Shown here in pieces: positions 29,666 to 41,556 of a stretch of DNA of 52,364 nucleotides. The DNA is taken from assembly GCA_026417035.1 (NCBI GenBank), contig JAOAEA010000026.1, forward strand, positions 377 through 52,740. Reading direction: 5' to 3'. This DNA comes from Burkholderiales bacterium. GTDB lineage: Bacteria; Pseudomonadota; Gammaproteobacteria; Burkholderiales; SG8-39. The notes below the pieces were generated by a model. It was not told the origin of the DNA. It was given only the letters and a program-made list of their open reading frames with translations, and did not search any database. Numbering within the stretch: the first letter of the stretch is position 1; the number at the start of each line of letters is the position of its first letter. A program made the position numbers and the translations under genes.

Positions 29666-31408
29666 TCAGAGCTCCTCGGAAAGGATCATCTCGGAGAGGC
29701 CCTTGCCCCCCGGCACCATGGGATAGACGTTCTCGGTCTGGTCGGTGAGGAAGTCCATGAACACGAGGTCGTTCTTGCGCGCGAACGCCTCGCGCAGCGC
29801 CGGCTCGACGTCGCCGGGCTTCTCGATGCGCATGCCCACGTGGCCGAAGCTCTCGGCGAGCCTGACGAAGTCGGGCAGCGCGTCCATGTAGGACTCCGAG
29901 TACCGGTTGCCGTGGAAGAACTGCTGCCACTGGCGCACCATGCCCATGTAGCGGTTGTTGAGGAGCACGATCTTCAGCGGCAGGCGATACTGCTTGCAGG
30001 TCGAGAGCTCCTGGATGCACATCATGAAGCTCGCCTCGCCGGTGATGCAGGCGACGGTGGCGTCCGGGTTGGCGAGCTGCGCGCCCATCGCGTAGGGGAG
30101 GCCGACGCCCATCGTGCCGAGCCCCCCGGAGTTGATCCACCGGCGCGGCCTGGCGAACTTGTAGAACTGCGCCGCCCACATCTGGTGCTGGCCGACGTCG
30201 GAAGTGATGAACGCGTCGCCGCCGGTCACCTCGTAGAGCTTCTCGACCACGAACTGCGGCTTGATGATCGCGGCCGCGCGGTCGTAGCGCAGGCAGTCGC
30301 GGCCGCGCCAGAGCTCGATCTGCGCCCACCACGCCGCGAGCGCCTTCTGGTCGACGCGGTCCACCTGCGGCTCGACCTGCTTCAGCAGCTCCTCGAGCAC
30401 GTCCGGCACGTGGCCGACGATGGGAACGTCGACCTTCACCCGCTTGGAGATCGACGACGGGTCGACGTCGATGTGGACGATCTTGCGCGGCACCTGGCCG
30501 AAGTGGGCGGGGTTGCCGATGACGCGGTCGTCGAAGCGCGCGCCGATCGCGACCAGCACGTCGCAATGCTGCATCGCCATGTTGGCCTCGTAGGTCCCGT
30601 GCATGCCCAGCATGCCGAGGAACTGGCGGTCGTCCCCGGGATAGCCGCCGAGCCCCATCAGCGTGTTGGTGACCGGGTAGCCGAGCGTCTTCGCCAGGCG
30701 CTGAAGCAGCGGCGCCGCGTCGGAGAGGATGACGCCGCCGCCGGAGTAGATCATGGGCCGCTTCGCCTCCAGGATGAGCTGCGCCGCCTTCTTGATCTGG
30801 CCCGGGTGGCCCTTGGTCACCGGGTTTTACGAGCGCATTGCGAGTGCCTCGGGGTAGTGGAACGGCGCTTTCGCGATGGTGACGTCCTTGGGGATGTCGA
30901 CGAGCACCGGCCCCGGGCGTCCGGTCGTCGCGATGACGAACGCCTTCTTGATCGTCGCCGCGAGCTCGCGCACGTCCTTCACCAGGAAGTTGTGCTTCAC
31001 GCAGGGCCGCGTGATCCCCACGGCGTCCACCTCCTGGAACGCGTCCTGCCCGATCGCGTGCGTCGGCACCTGGCCCGACAGGATCACCATCGGGATCGAG
31101 TCCATGTACGCCGTCGCGATGCCGGTCACCGCGTTGGTGACGCCGGGGCCGGACGTCACCAGGCAGACGCCGACCTTCTTGCTCGCGCGCGAATACGCGT
31201 CCGCCGCGTGGGCCGCCGCCTGCTCGTGGCGCACGAGGACGTGACGGACCTTGTCCTGCTTGAAGAGCTCGTCGTAGATGAAGAGGACGGCGCCGCCGGG
31301 GTAGCCGAAAACGTACTCGACGCCCTCGGCCTCGAGGCACTTGACCACGATCTCGGCGCCCGTCCGTTCGGCCGCGCTGCCCGAGATCTCCGTGCCGGTG
31401 AGTTTCAT
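29666..31408 (-). pseudogene. ilvB: Acetolactate synthase large subunit, interrupted by an in-frame stop
   Basis: The ThDP- and FAD-dependent large subunit makes acetolactate or acetohydroxybutyrate. The full 581-codon frame runs from the ATG at 31408 ([17 protein letters not shown]) to 29666. It is complete except for codon 194: the usual MRSYNPVTKGH reads MRS-stop-NPVTKGH. TAA lies at 30829-30827, where TAC (Tyr) is usual, a single-base change. Both sides stay in one frame and the flanking motifs ([41 protein letters not shown]) are intact. The 5' fragment would lack the FAD and ThDP C-terminal parts; the 3' fragment could restart at a GTG at 30820. A sequencing error is the simplest explanation. 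Confidence 0.9.
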
Positions 31409-31456
31409 TGGGGAACTCCCAGGAAAATGCCTTGAATCTTCTGGCGAAAACGTAGA

Positions 31457-31485
31457 ACAGTAACGGCGGGCGCGGCCTCGGTCAA
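31457..31485 (-). promoter_or_regulatory. Sigma-70 promoter for ilvB-ilvN
   Basis: On the minus strand, TTGACC (31485-31480) and TACTGT (31462-31457) are separated by 17 bases, about 49 bases before the ilvB ATG. The short leader holds no Ile/Val/Leu-rich reading frame, so there is no sign of classical attenuation here. The rest of the 238-base gap before the divergent sigma-factor gene has no gene. Confidence 0.5.
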
Positions 31486-31646
31486 GGCGGGCGGCGCAGC
31501 ACACGGGCGCGCGCGGGAGGCATAGGCGGATTTGATAAGATCGCACTGATCCCCCAGAGGATCGCGGCCGAGCGACCGAGCGCGACCGAACGGCAACCGA
31601 CGGGCACCGATGGGCCGCAGCAGTCCGGGGCCGCCGGCCAAGCCGG

Positions 31647-32267
31647 GTGCGCCGGCCGCACGCCCTTCGGGCGGCCGACCACCCATCGAGGACCCCGCCC
31701 CTGGCTTCCCGGAGCGAACTCTCAGCATTCCTCGCCGACGTCGAGCGGCGCGCCTACAAGCAGGCCCTGTTCGCCGTGCGCCAGCATGAGGCGGCCCTCG
31801 ACATCGTGCAGGACGCGATGCTGAAGCTCGCCGAGAAGTACGGCGCGCGTCCGGCGGGCGAGCTGCCCCTCATCTTCCAGCGGATCCTGCAGAACGCGAT
31901 CCGCGATCACTTCCGGCGCAACAAGGTGCGCTCCCTGTGGACGACGCTCTTCTCCTCGCTCGCCGCGGGGCGCGACGACCCGGGGGAGGACGTGCTCGAC
32001 ACGCTCGAGTCCGCAGACGCGTCGCGTCACGCGGAGAACCCGGCTGAGCAGCGGTCTCGGGCGCAAATACTTGAAATCATTGAGGAAGAAATCGCGAAAC
32101 TCCCCGCGCGTCAACGCGAGGCTTTCCTGTTGCGTTACTGGGAGGAATTCGACGTGGCCGAGACCGCTGCCGCCATGGGATGTTCGCAGGGCAGCGTCAA
32201 GACGCATTGCTCGCGCGCGACGCATGCGCTGGCCGCCGCGCTGCGGGCGAGAGGGATTACCCTGTGA
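31647..32267 (+). CDS. ECF-like RNA polymerase sigma factor
   Basis: The 206 residues contain a region 2 ([35 protein letters not shown]) and region 4 ([40 protein letters not shown]), the latter a typical helix-turn-helix. It leads the sigma-DUF3619-DUF3106-RDD operon known in Betaproteobacteria. The start is uncertain: the GTG at 31647 opens the frame, but conserved sequence begins near [11 protein letters not shown], where only CTG (31701) is available. No anti-sigma factor with a recognised domain is adjacent, although the DUF3619 membrane protein could play that role. Confidence 0.85.
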   Translation: MRRPHALRAADHPSRTPPLASRSELSAFLADVERRAYKQALFAVRQHEAALDIVQDAMLKLAEKYGARPAGELPLIFQRILQNAIRDHFRRNKVRSLWTTLFSSLAAGRDDPGEDVLDTLESADASRHAENPAEQRSRAQILEIIEEEIAKLPARQREAFLLRYWEEFDVAETAAAMGCSQGSVKTHCSRATHALAAALRARGITL

Positions 32268-32698
32268 ACGAACTCGAGCTTTCGCGCAAGATCAAGGAGC
32301 GCCTCGACGAGGGGCTCGCCCTCGCACCCGAGACGCTCGAGCGGCTGCGGGCCGCGCGGGAGCGGGCGCTTTCCCGGCAGCGGGCCGCGGTGAGCGCGGG
32401 CGCGCTGGTCGCGAACGGGCCGGGGACGGCGGCGAGGACCGGCGGATGGCTGCACGCCCTCACGCACTACGTCGTGCCGGCCCTGATGCTCGCGGCGGCG
32501 CTCTTCGGCCTGAACGCGTGGCAGCAGGCGCAGCGCGAGGCGCTCCTCGCGGTGGATCCGCAGGCCGCCGAGATCGCGGCCATCGACGCGGCGGTGCTGA
32601 AGAGCGACCTCCCCCTCGACGCATACCTCGACAAGGGATTCCAGGCATGGCTGCAGGGGCTCGCGGCCTCCGGCGAGGACTCGCGGTCGCCGCAATAG
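32264..32698 (+). CDS. DUF3619 family single-pass membrane protein
   Basis: A 144-residue protein beginning [20 protein letters not shown], with a cytoplasmic helical N-terminus, one membrane helix (VVPALMLAAALFGLNAW, about residues 70-87) and a periplasmic C-terminus. It matches DUF3619, regularly encoded after this sigma factor; function unknown. Its layout resembles that of membrane anti-sigma factors, which is only inference. GTG start at 32264 overlaps the sigma stop (GTGA). Confidence 0.82.
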   Translation: MNELELSRKIKERLDEGLALAPETLERLRAARERALSRQRAAVSAGALVANGPGTAARTGGWLHALTHYVVPALMLAAALFGLNAWQQAQREALLAVDPQAAEIAAIDAAVLKSDLPLDAYLDKGFQAWLQGLAASGEDSRSPQ

Positions 32699-33135
32699 GC
32701 GCCGCGCTCGCGCTCGGCGCGTCCGGGCTGCGTGCAGCCGAGGATCCCGGCCCGGCGTGGTCGCAGCTCAAGCCCGAGCAGCAGCGCATCCTCGCTCCGC
32801 TCAAGGAGGACTGGCCGAACCTGGAGGGCTTCCGCAAGCGCAAGTGGATCGGGCTCGCCAACAGCTATCCGCAGATGACGCGCGACGAGCAGGCCCGCGT
32901 GCAGAAGCGCATGCGCGACTGGGCCGCGCTGAGCCGCGAGGAGCGCGAAGCCGCCCGCGAGTTCTACCGCGAGATCGAGAAGCTGCCGCCCGAGAAGAAG
33001 CAGACCGTCCGGGAGAAATGGGAGGCCTACCAGCAGCTTCCCGAGGAGAAGCGGCGCGAGCTCTCCTCGGCGGGTGCGAAGCCCGGCGATCCGCCCGCGG
33101 CCACGCTCGTCGCGCCCCCGCCCGGCAAGCGATGA
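32647..33135 (+). CDS. DUF3106 family exported protein
   Basis: A 162-residue secreted protein with a signal peptide (RRGLAVAAIGAALALGASGLR, cleaved near AAEDP) and a highly charged helical body with repeats of the type LKPEQQRILAPLKEDW, MTRDEQARVQKRMRDW and LSREEREAAREFY. This matches DUF3106. Its heptad spacing suggests coiled coils. The ATG at 32647 overlaps the DUF3619 gene by 52 bases. The role is unknown, possibly an envelope-stress sensor partner of the sigma factor. Confidence 0.82.
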   Translation: MAAGARGLRRGLAVAAIGAALALGASGLRAAEDPGPAWSQLKPEQQRILAPLKEDWPNLEGFRKRKWIGLANSYPQMTRDEQARVQKRMRDWAALSREEREAAREFYREIEKLPPEKKQTVREKWEAYQQLPEEKRRELSSAGAKPGDPPAATLVAPPPGKR

Positions 33136-33656
33136 ACGGCGCCGGCGCGGCGCCGGCGAGCGCACCGGCAGCGACGCTCCGCCGGCGGCTCGCGGCGATG
33201 GTGTACGAGGCGCTCATCGTCACCGCGATCGCTTTCCTCGCAGGGCTCTCGTTCGTCCTCGCCGCGGCCGCCGTGACCGCAGACGCGCGCGTCCGGCTCG
33301 AGGGCGGCGCCCGGTTCGCGCTGCAGCTCTGGGTGCTCGCCGTGCTCGGGGCCTATTTCGTTTGGTTCTGGAAACGCGGCCAGACCGTGCCCATGAAGAC
33401 CTGGAAGCTGCGGCTCGTCGCGGCCGACGGCGGAGCGGTCGGAACCCGCGCCGCCGTCGTCCGTTTTGCCGTCGCGGCGGCGCTCGCCGTCCCGGCCCTG
33501 GTCGGCGCCCTCGAGTTGCGCCAGCAGCCGGCGTCCGCGTGGGCGTGGGCGGCCCTCCTCCCGGCCGTCGCGGCCCTCGCGTGGTGCCTGCGCGACCCCG
33601 ACCGCCAGAGCCTGTACGACCGCATCGCGCGCACGCGGCTCGTGCACGCGGCGTAG
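33132..33656 (+). CDS. RDD family membrane protein
   Basis: A 174-residue membrane protein of the RDD family, with three or four helices (LIVTAIAFLAGLSFVLAA, ALQLWVLAVLGAYFVWF, VRFAVAAALAVPALVG) and the family C-terminus DPDRQSLYDRIARTRLVHA. Related proteins are proposed ion transporters. The ATG overlaps the DUF3106 stop as ATGA, completing the four-gene sigma operon. It is convergent with lptG, 10 bases away. Confidence 0.88.
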   Translation: MNGAGAAPASAPAATLRRRLAAMVYEALIVTAIAFLAGLSFVLAAAAVTADARVRLEGGARFALQLWVLAVLGAYFVWFWKRGQTVPMKTWKLRLVAADGGAVGTRAAVVRFAVAAALAVPALVGALELRQQPASAWAWAALLPAVAALAWCLRDPDRQSLYDRIARTRLVHAA

Positions 33657-33666
33657 CCCGCCGCGC

Positions 33667-34740
33667 TCAGCGCCGCTCGACCCACCACAGCGTCGCGACC
33701 GCGGCGACGAGGAAGAGCGCGCTCGGCAGCACCGCCGCCAGGAGCGGCGGCCATCCCTGCAGGATGCCGAGGTGCGAGGCGAGGCTGTTCAGGCCGTGGA
33801 AGACGACGCCGACCATGATGCCGGCGAACACCTTCACGCCGATCGCGCCCTGGCGGGCCTGCACGTAGGCCGCCGGCAGGGCGAGCCCCATCATCACGAG
33901 CGCCGCGAAGGGATAGAGGACCTTCTTCCAGAGCGCGATCTCGTAGCGGTCGGTGCGCTGGTTGTTCTGCGCGAGGTGCCGCAGGTAGCGCACGAGGTCC
34001 CACGCGGTCATGCGCTGCGGATCGACCGTGAGCACCGACAGGAGCTCCGGCGTGAGCACCGACGTCCAGTCGAGCTCCGGCATGCGCTCCACGCTCGCGC
34101 TGTCGCGCTGGAAGCGCGTCTCGACCACGTCGGTGAGGCGCCAGACGTTGTCGCGCACGTTGCGCCCCTCGGCCGCGTCGCGGATCGATGCGAGGCGGTA
34201 GCCGGCGTCGAATTCGTAGAGCCGCACGTTCGCGATCGAGCCGTCGGTGCGCACGGTGCCGATGTTGACGATGCGCGTGTCGGACTTGATCCACACGCCC
34301 GAGCGCAGCTCCTGGCCGATGATCGCGCCCATCGCGCCGACGCGCACCGCCTGCGCTGCCCGCTCGGCGAACGGCGTCACCAGCTCGCCGACGAGCGCCG
34401 TGGCGGCCACGAACGCGAACCCCAGCGGGAGCAGCGCTTTCGCCGCCGTGGCGGCGGACAGGCCGGCGGTCCGCATGACCGTGTACTCCGACTTCGCCGC
34501 GAGGTCCGCGAGCGCGTAGAGGGTGCCGATGAGCACGACGATCGGGAAGAGCTCGTACACGTGCCCCGGGATCGAGAGCAGCACGTAGGCGAACGCCTGC
34601 GGCAGCCCGTAGCCCGCCTTGCCGACGTCGCCGAGCTCCGAGATCAGGTCGAAGAAGGCGAACAGCGCGAGGAACGCGACCAGGACGAACAGCGTCGCGT
34701 ACAGGATCTGGCGGGAGAGGTAGCGGCCGAGCGTCGTCAT
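33667..34740 (-). CDS. lptG: LPS export ABC transporter permease LptG
   Basis: This inner-membrane permease, with LptF and the LptB ATPase, extracts lipopolysaccharide for transport. The 357 residues have three N-terminal helices (ILYATLFVLVAFLALFAFF onward), a periplasmic beta-jellyroll domain and three C-terminal helices. LptG begins at the ATG at 34740, sharing the ATG/stop region with lptF (stop 34737-34739). LptF-LptG order is the usual one; lptB is elsewhere. Confidence 0.96.
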   Translation of the reverse strand: MTTLGRYLSRQILYATLFVLVAFLALFAFFDLISELGDVGKAGYGLPQAFAYVLLSIPGHVYELFPIVVLIGTLYALADLAAKSEYTVMRTAGLSAATAAKALLPLGFAFVAATALVGELVTPFAERAAQAVRVGAMGAIIGQELRSGVWIKSDTRIVNIGTVRTDGSIANVRLYEFDAGYRLASIRDAAEGRNVRDNVWRLTDVVETRFQRDSASVERMPELDWTSVLTPELLSVLTVDPQRMTAWDLVRYLRHLAQNNQRTDRYEIALWKKVLYPFAALVMMGLALPAAYVQARQGAIGVKVFAGIMVGVVFHGLNSLASHLGILQGWPPLLAAVLPSALFLVAAVATLWWVERR

Positions 34741-35816
34741 CGCCAGAGCCGCGGCAGCCGGCGCAGCGTCATGCGCCACCAGAAGAGCAGCGCGAGCAGT
34801 GCGAGCATCGCCGCGTGCACCGACCAGACGCCCGTCTCGAACGGGATCTTGCCCTGCCGCACCCAGGTCTGCGTGACGCTGAGCAGGTTCGAGTACACCA
34901 TGTAGGCGAGCACGGCGAAGAAGAGGTTCACCGAGTTCGACGCGCGCGCGTTCACGAAGGCGAGCGGGATGGCGAGCAGCGCCAGGATGAGCGCCATCAC
35001 CGGCTGGCTGAGGCGCCAGGCGAGCTCGGCGAGGTTCTCGCGGGAGCGGTCGCGGACGAGGTCGACGGTCGGCAGCATCTTCGGCTGCGCGTTCTCGACG
35101 CGCGCCTCCTTGGCCTCGATGCGCACCGCGTAGCGCTCGAACTCCATCACGCGGTATTCGGGCGTCCCTGGCACGCCGTCGTAGCGCCGCCCGTCGAAGA
35201 GCACCGCGAAGCGGTCGCCGTTCGCCGCGGTCTCGACCGCCCCGCGCTTGGACACGACCACGCCGCGCCGGTCCTGCTGGCGGAACGCGACGAAGATGTT
35301 CTGCAGGCTCTCGGGATCGCCGGGCACCGCCTCGGCGAAGAAGACGCGGTCCGCGCCCGGCGACTCGAGGAACACGCCCGGCGCGATGCGCGAGACCTCG
35401 CTCTGCGCCTCGAGCTGCTGGCGGTAGGTCTCGCTCTTCAGGAGCGCCCAGGGCGAGAGGAACAGGGCCAGGAGCCCGATCACCACGACGATCGGCGTGG
35501 CGAACGCGAGCACCGGGCGGATCCACGCCGTGAGCGGCACGCCGCTCGCGAACCAGACCACCATCTCCGAGTCGCGGTAGCTGCGCGAGAGCGCCATCAG
35601 CAGGGCCACGAAGAGGGCCACGGCGAGCAGCTTCGGCAGCAGGTTGAGGGCGGTGAAGCCGATGATCGCGACCACCGCCTCGCCGGGGATCTTGCCGCCG
35701 GCGGCGCGGCCGAGGATGCGCACGAGCGTGCTCGTCAGGACGACGGCGAAGAGCGCCGCGAACACCGCGACGACGAGGTTGCCGAACTCCCTCTGCAGGG
35801 CGCGACGGAAGATCAC
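34737..35816 (-). CDS. lptF: LPS export ABC transporter permease LptF
   Basis: The partner permease of LptG in lipopolysaccharide extraction. The 359 residues begin MIFRRALQREFGNLVVAVFA at a GTG (35816) and have the same six-helix plus jellyroll layout as LptG. The start was placed at this GTG because the sequence before it is unrelated low-complexity Pro/Arg. It overlaps lptG at the stop and is divergent from pepA across 114 bases, a conserved arrangement. Confidence 0.95.
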   Translation of the reverse strand: MIFRRALQREFGNLVVAVFAALFAVVLTSTLVRILGRAAGGKIPGEAVVAIIGFTALNLLPKLLAVALFVALLMALSRSYRDSEMVVWFASGVPLTAWIRPVLAFATPIVVVIGLLALFLSPWALLKSETYRQQLEAQSEVSRIAPGVFLESPGADRVFFAEAVPGDPESLQNIFVAFRQQDRRGVVVSKRGAVETAANGDRFAVLFDGRRYDGVPGTPEYRVMEFERYAVRIEAKEARVENAQPKMLPTVDLVRDRSRENLAELAWRLSQPVMALILALLAIPLAFVNARASNSVNLFFAVLAYMVYSNLLSVTQTWVRQGKIPFETGVWSVHAAMLALLALLFWWRMTLRRLPRLWR

Positions 35817-35871
35817 CTGGACGCCCGGCGCTCGGCGCCCCGTCCCGCGTCGGCCGGCGCTGCCGCCGTTT

Positions 35872-35901
35872 TTGACGCGGCGCGACGCGTGCGAGGATAA
35901 T
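35872..35901 (+). promoter_or_regulatory. Sigma-70 promoter for pepA
   Basis: TTGACG (35872-35877) and GATAAT (35896-35901) are separated by 18 bases. The predicted start near 35908 leaves a short leader of about 23 bases before the chosen GTG of pepA. Confidence 0.6.
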
Positions 35902-35930
35902 CGCGCGCAGACATGGCTTTGGAGAGGCTC

Positions 35931-37421
35931 GTGGACTTTAGCACAAAGGTTTCGGCACCGGCGAAGGTGAAGACGGCGGCGGTCGTCGTGGGCGTCTTCG
36001 AGCCGCGCCGGCTCTCCGCGGCCGCCGAGGCCGTCGACCGCGCCACCCGCGGCGCGATCCGGACGCTCCTGCAGCGCGGCGACTTTCCCGGAAAGCTCGG
36101 CGCGACGCGGATCCTGTTCCGGCCGCGCGGGGTCGCCGCGGAACGCGTCGTCCTGGTCGGGCTGGGCAAGGAAGCCGACTTCGGCGCCAAGGCGTATCGC
36201 GACGCGGCGCGCGCCGCGGCGCTCGCGGTGGCCGACACCGGCGCGGCGGACGCGGTCCTCTACCTCGCCGAGCTGCACGTCGCCGACCGCGACCTCGCCT
36301 GGAAGGCGCGGCACGCCGTGATGGCCGCGGCCGAGGGCCTCTACCGCTTCGACGAGATGAAGAGCAAGAAGCCCGAGGCACGTGCGCTGAAGCGCATCCA
36401 CGTCGGGCTCGCCGCAGCGGGCCACGCCGACGACGCGAACCGCGGCGTCGCCGAGGGCCGCGCCATCGATGCGGGCATCGCGCTGGCGCGCGACCTGGGC
36501 AACCTCCCCGGGAACGTCTGCACGCCGGCCTACCTCGCCGACCGCGCCCGGGCGCTCGCGAAGGATTGGGGGCTCGGCATCGACGTGCTCGAGCAGAAGG
36601 ACATGGAGAAGCTCGGCATGGGCGCGCTGCTCTCGGTGGCCAAAGGCTCGCGCCAGCCGCCGAAGCTCGTCGTGCTGCGCCACGAGGGCGCGGGCCGGCG
36701 CGAGAAGCCGTTCGTGCTGGTCGGCAAGGGCATCACTTTCGACACCGGCGGCATCTCGCTCAAGCCGGCGGCCGAGATGGACGAGATGAAGTTCGACATG
36801 TCCGGCGCGGGAAGCGTCCTCGGCACGCTGCGCGCCGTGGCGGAGATGAAGCTCCCGGCGAACGTGATCGGCCTGGTGCCGGCCGCCGAGAACATGCCGG
36901 GCGGCGCGGCCTCGAAGCCCGGCGACATCGTCACCAGCATGTCGGGCCAGACGATCGAGATCCTCAACACCGACGCCGAGGGGCGGCTCATCCTCTGCGA
37001 CGCGCTCACCTACGCCGAGCGCTTCCATCCGCAGGCGGTGATCGACGTCGCCACGCTGACCGGCGCGTGCGTGATCGCCCTCGGCCACGTGGCGACCGGG
37101 CTCTTCGCGAACAAGGACGACCTCGCGCGCGAGCTCCTCGAGGCGGGCGAGCAGGCGTGGGACCGCGCCTGGCAGATGCCGCTCTGGGAGGACTACCAGG
37201 AGCAGCTGAAGAGCCCCTTCGCCGATTTCGCCAACATCGGCGGGCGGCCCGCCGGCTCCGTGACCGCCGCCTGTTTCCTGTCGCGGTTCACGAAGGCCTA
37301 CGACTGGGCGCACCTCGACATCGCCGGCACCGCCTGGCGATCGGGAAAGGACAAGGGCTCCACGGGGCGCCCGGTGCCGCTGCTCACGCAGTTCCTGATG
37401 AACCGCGCCGGCAGCGCCTGA
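35931..37421 (+). CDS. pepA: Leucyl aminopeptidase (M17) PepA
   Basis: This two-metal hexameric aminopeptidase releases N-terminal residues; in E. coli it also binds DNA at cer sites. The 496 residues contain the metal motifs GITFDTGGISLKPAAEMDEM and NTDAEGRLILCDAL, with C-terminal MPLWEDYQEQLKSPFADFAN. The GTG at 35931 was preferred over the ATG at 35913, because GGAGAGG lies just before it and it gives the typical MDFSTK N-terminus. It leads the pepA-holC-hypothetical-valS run. Confidence 0.95.
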   Translation: MDFSTKVSAPAKVKTAAVVVGVFEPRRLSAAAEAVDRATRGAIRTLLQRGDFPGKLGATRILFRPRGVAAERVVLVGLGKEADFGAKAYRDAARAAALAVADTGAADAVLYLAELHVADRDLAWKARHAVMAAAEGLYRFDEMKSKKPEARALKRIHVGLAAAGHADDANRGVAEGRAIDAGIALARDLGNLPGNVCTPAYLADRARALAKDWGLGIDVLEQKDMEKLGMGALLSVAKGSRQPPKLVVLRHEGAGRREKPFVLVGKGITFDTGGISLKPAAEMDEMKFDMSGAGSVLGTLRAVAEMKLPANVIGLVPAAENMPGGAASKPGDIVTSMSGQTIEILNTDAEGRLILCDALTYAERFHPQAVIDVATLTGACVIALGHVATGLFANKDDLARELLEAGEQAWDRAWQMPLWEDYQEQLKSPFADFANIGGRPAGSVTAACFLSRFTKAYDWAHLDIAGTAWRSGKDKGSTGRPVPLLTQFLMNRAGSA

Positions 37422-37433
37422 ACCCCGCTCGAG

Positions 37434-37454
37434 CCCGAATCCCGAATCCCGAAC
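37434..37454. repeat. Heptamer tandem repeat (CCCGAAY x3)
   Basis: Three consecutive heptamers, CCCGAAT-CCCGAAT-CCCGAAC, lie in the 44-base pepA-holC gap. A similar heptamer repeat (GATCCTG x3) occurs at 52074-52094. Such short runs are common in GC-rich proteobacterial intergenic DNA and can vary in number by slippage. Confidence 0.6.
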
Positions 37455-37465
37455 CCTGCACCGTC

Positions 37466-37894
37466 GTGACCCGCATCGACTTCTACCTCGAGGCGCCCGA
37501 CAAGCTCGCCGTCGCGTGCCGCCTGGTCGGCAAAGCCCTCGGCGCCGGCAAGCGCGTCTGCGTCTATGCGCCCGACGAGACCGCGGCGCGCGCGGTCGAC
37601 CGGCTCCTCTGGACGACGCCCGCGATCGCGTTCCTGCCGCACTGCATGGCCCACGACCCGCTCGCGGCGGAGACGCCGGTCGTCATCGCGCGCGAGGCCG
37701 ACCCGCCCCCGGGCCACGACGACGTCCTCGTCAACCTGCACCACGAGTGGCCGGGGTTCTTCCCGCGCTTCGCGCGCCTGCTCGAGATCGTCGGACCCGA
37801 CGAGGACGACAAGGCCGCCGCGCGCGCGCGGTTCCGCGCCTACCGCGACCGCGGCTATCCCATCCACACGCACGACCTCGCCGCCGGTGAGTGA
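37466..37894 (+). CDS. holC: DNA polymerase III chi subunit
   Basis: Chi links the clamp loader to single-strand-binding protein. The 142 residues begin at a GTG (37466; MTRIDFYLEAPDKLAVACRL) and contain RVCVYAPDETAARAVDRLLW and VLVNLHHEWPGFFPRFARLL, both typical of HolC. The gene lies between pepA and valS, the classic arrangement. It overlaps the next small gene by 8 bases. Confidence 0.94.
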   Translation: MTRIDFYLEAPDKLAVACRLVGKALGAGKRVCVYAPDETAARAVDRLLWTTPAIAFLPHCMAHDPLAAETPVVIAREADPPPGHDDVLVNLHHEWPGFFPRFARLLEIVGPDEDDKAAARARFRAYRDRGYPIHTHDLAAGE

Positions 37895-38270
37895 GTCCGA
37901 CGACGTGCTCGGCAAGGTGGACGCGCTGCTGGCGCGGCACCGCGCCGCGCGCGCGGGACGTCAGCCCGATCCGCCTGCCGATTTCCCGGTGCTCACCGAG
38001 GTCGTCGAGGCGCCGCGCGCCCTGGCTGCTCCGCTCTCCGACGCCGAGCTCGCGCGGCTGGAGAAGGAGCTCCGCCTGCAGCTCCTCGAACTCCTCGGCG
38101 GCGAGCTCGAGCGCCTGGTCGAGGCGCGCGTCCACGCGCGCATCGAAGCGAAGGTGAAGGAGATCGCCGCCGCCGCGGGCCGCGAGCTCGAGGCGGAGGT
38201 GCGCCGCGCGGTGCGCGAGGCCCTCGGTGAAGTGATCGCCGCCGAGATCGCGCGGCTGCGCGGAGCCTGA
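37887..38270 (+). CDS. Small charged coiled-coil protein between holC and valS
   Basis: A 127-residue protein with a proline-containing N-terminus (HRAARAGRQPDPPADFPVLT) and a strongly helical C-terminal half ([40 protein letters not shown]) consistent with a coiled coil. A similar unnamed protein is often found at this position in Betaproteobacteria; I do not know its function. The start at GTG 37887 overlaps the holC end. No signal peptide or cysteine is present. Confidence 0.7.
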   Translation: MSESDDVLGKVDALLARHRAARAGRQPDPPADFPVLTEVVEAPRALAAPLSDAELARLEKELRLQLLELLGGELERLVEARVHARIEAKVKEIAAAAGRELEAEVRRAVREALGEVIAAEIARLRGA

Positions 38271-38333
38271 GACCCGCTCCGCTATAATCCGGCGCCGCGC
38301 CGCAGCCGCGGCGCCCCCATTCCGGCCCCGAGC

Positions 38334-41147
<2,814 letters not shown>

Positions 41148-41166
41148 GGCCGCGGCCCGGGGCGGG

Positions 41167-41553
41167 TCAGCCCCAGCCGTACTGCTCGCAGAACTGGCGC
41201 ATCCGCTCGACCATCTCGCCGCGCTCGAAGAAACGGTCGGCGCGCTGGACGCGCGCCTCCCCGCGCGCGGCCTCCGTGCCGCCGAAGCAGACGATCGGCA
41301 GGTTGAGCATCAGGTCGATGCGCACGCGGCGTATCACCTCGACCGGGTCGAACGTCCCGCCCGCTTCGAGATCGAGCAGCAGGAACCGGTGCTGCAGGAT
41401 CTCGGCGAAGTCGCCGAGGGCGTCGAGGTCGTCGGTGCGCGAGATCTCCCAGCCCTCGGGCAGGGCCGATGCGAGTGCCGACGCGAGCGCCTCGTCGCCC
41501 GTCATCAGGACGAACCGCTTGCGCCGCCGCGATGCGACCGTCGGGCCCGTCAT
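41167..41553 (-). CDS. Receiver-like protein beside lipoate-protein ligase, function unknown
   Basis: A 128-residue protein with receiver-like alternation (RRKRFVLMTGDEALASALAS; HRFLLLDLEAGGTFDPVEVI; NLPIVCFGGTEAARGEA). The acidic pocket is incomplete: the first strand ends in MTGDEAL instead of paired Asp, while LLLDLEAGG has an Asp at the phosphorylation position. It may be a pseudo-receiver signalling without phosphorylation. It lies 3 bases after the ligase gene, so the two are co-transcribed. No kinase is near. A link to lipoate or sulfur metabolism is inference from position. Confidence 0.5.
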   Translation of the reverse strand: MTGPTVASRRRKRFVLMTGDEALASALASALPEGWEISRTDDLDALGDFAEILQHRFLLLDLEAGGTFDPVEVIRRVRIDLMLNLPIVCFGGTEAARGEARVQRADRFFERGEMVERMRQFCEQYGWG

Positions 41554-41556
41554 CCC

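Noticed and set aside
31409-31646. Branched-chain attenuator leader peptide before ilvB
   Set aside because: No short reading frame rich in Ile, Val or Leu codons lies between the promoter candidate and the ilvB start, and no terminator-like hairpin with a T run is present.
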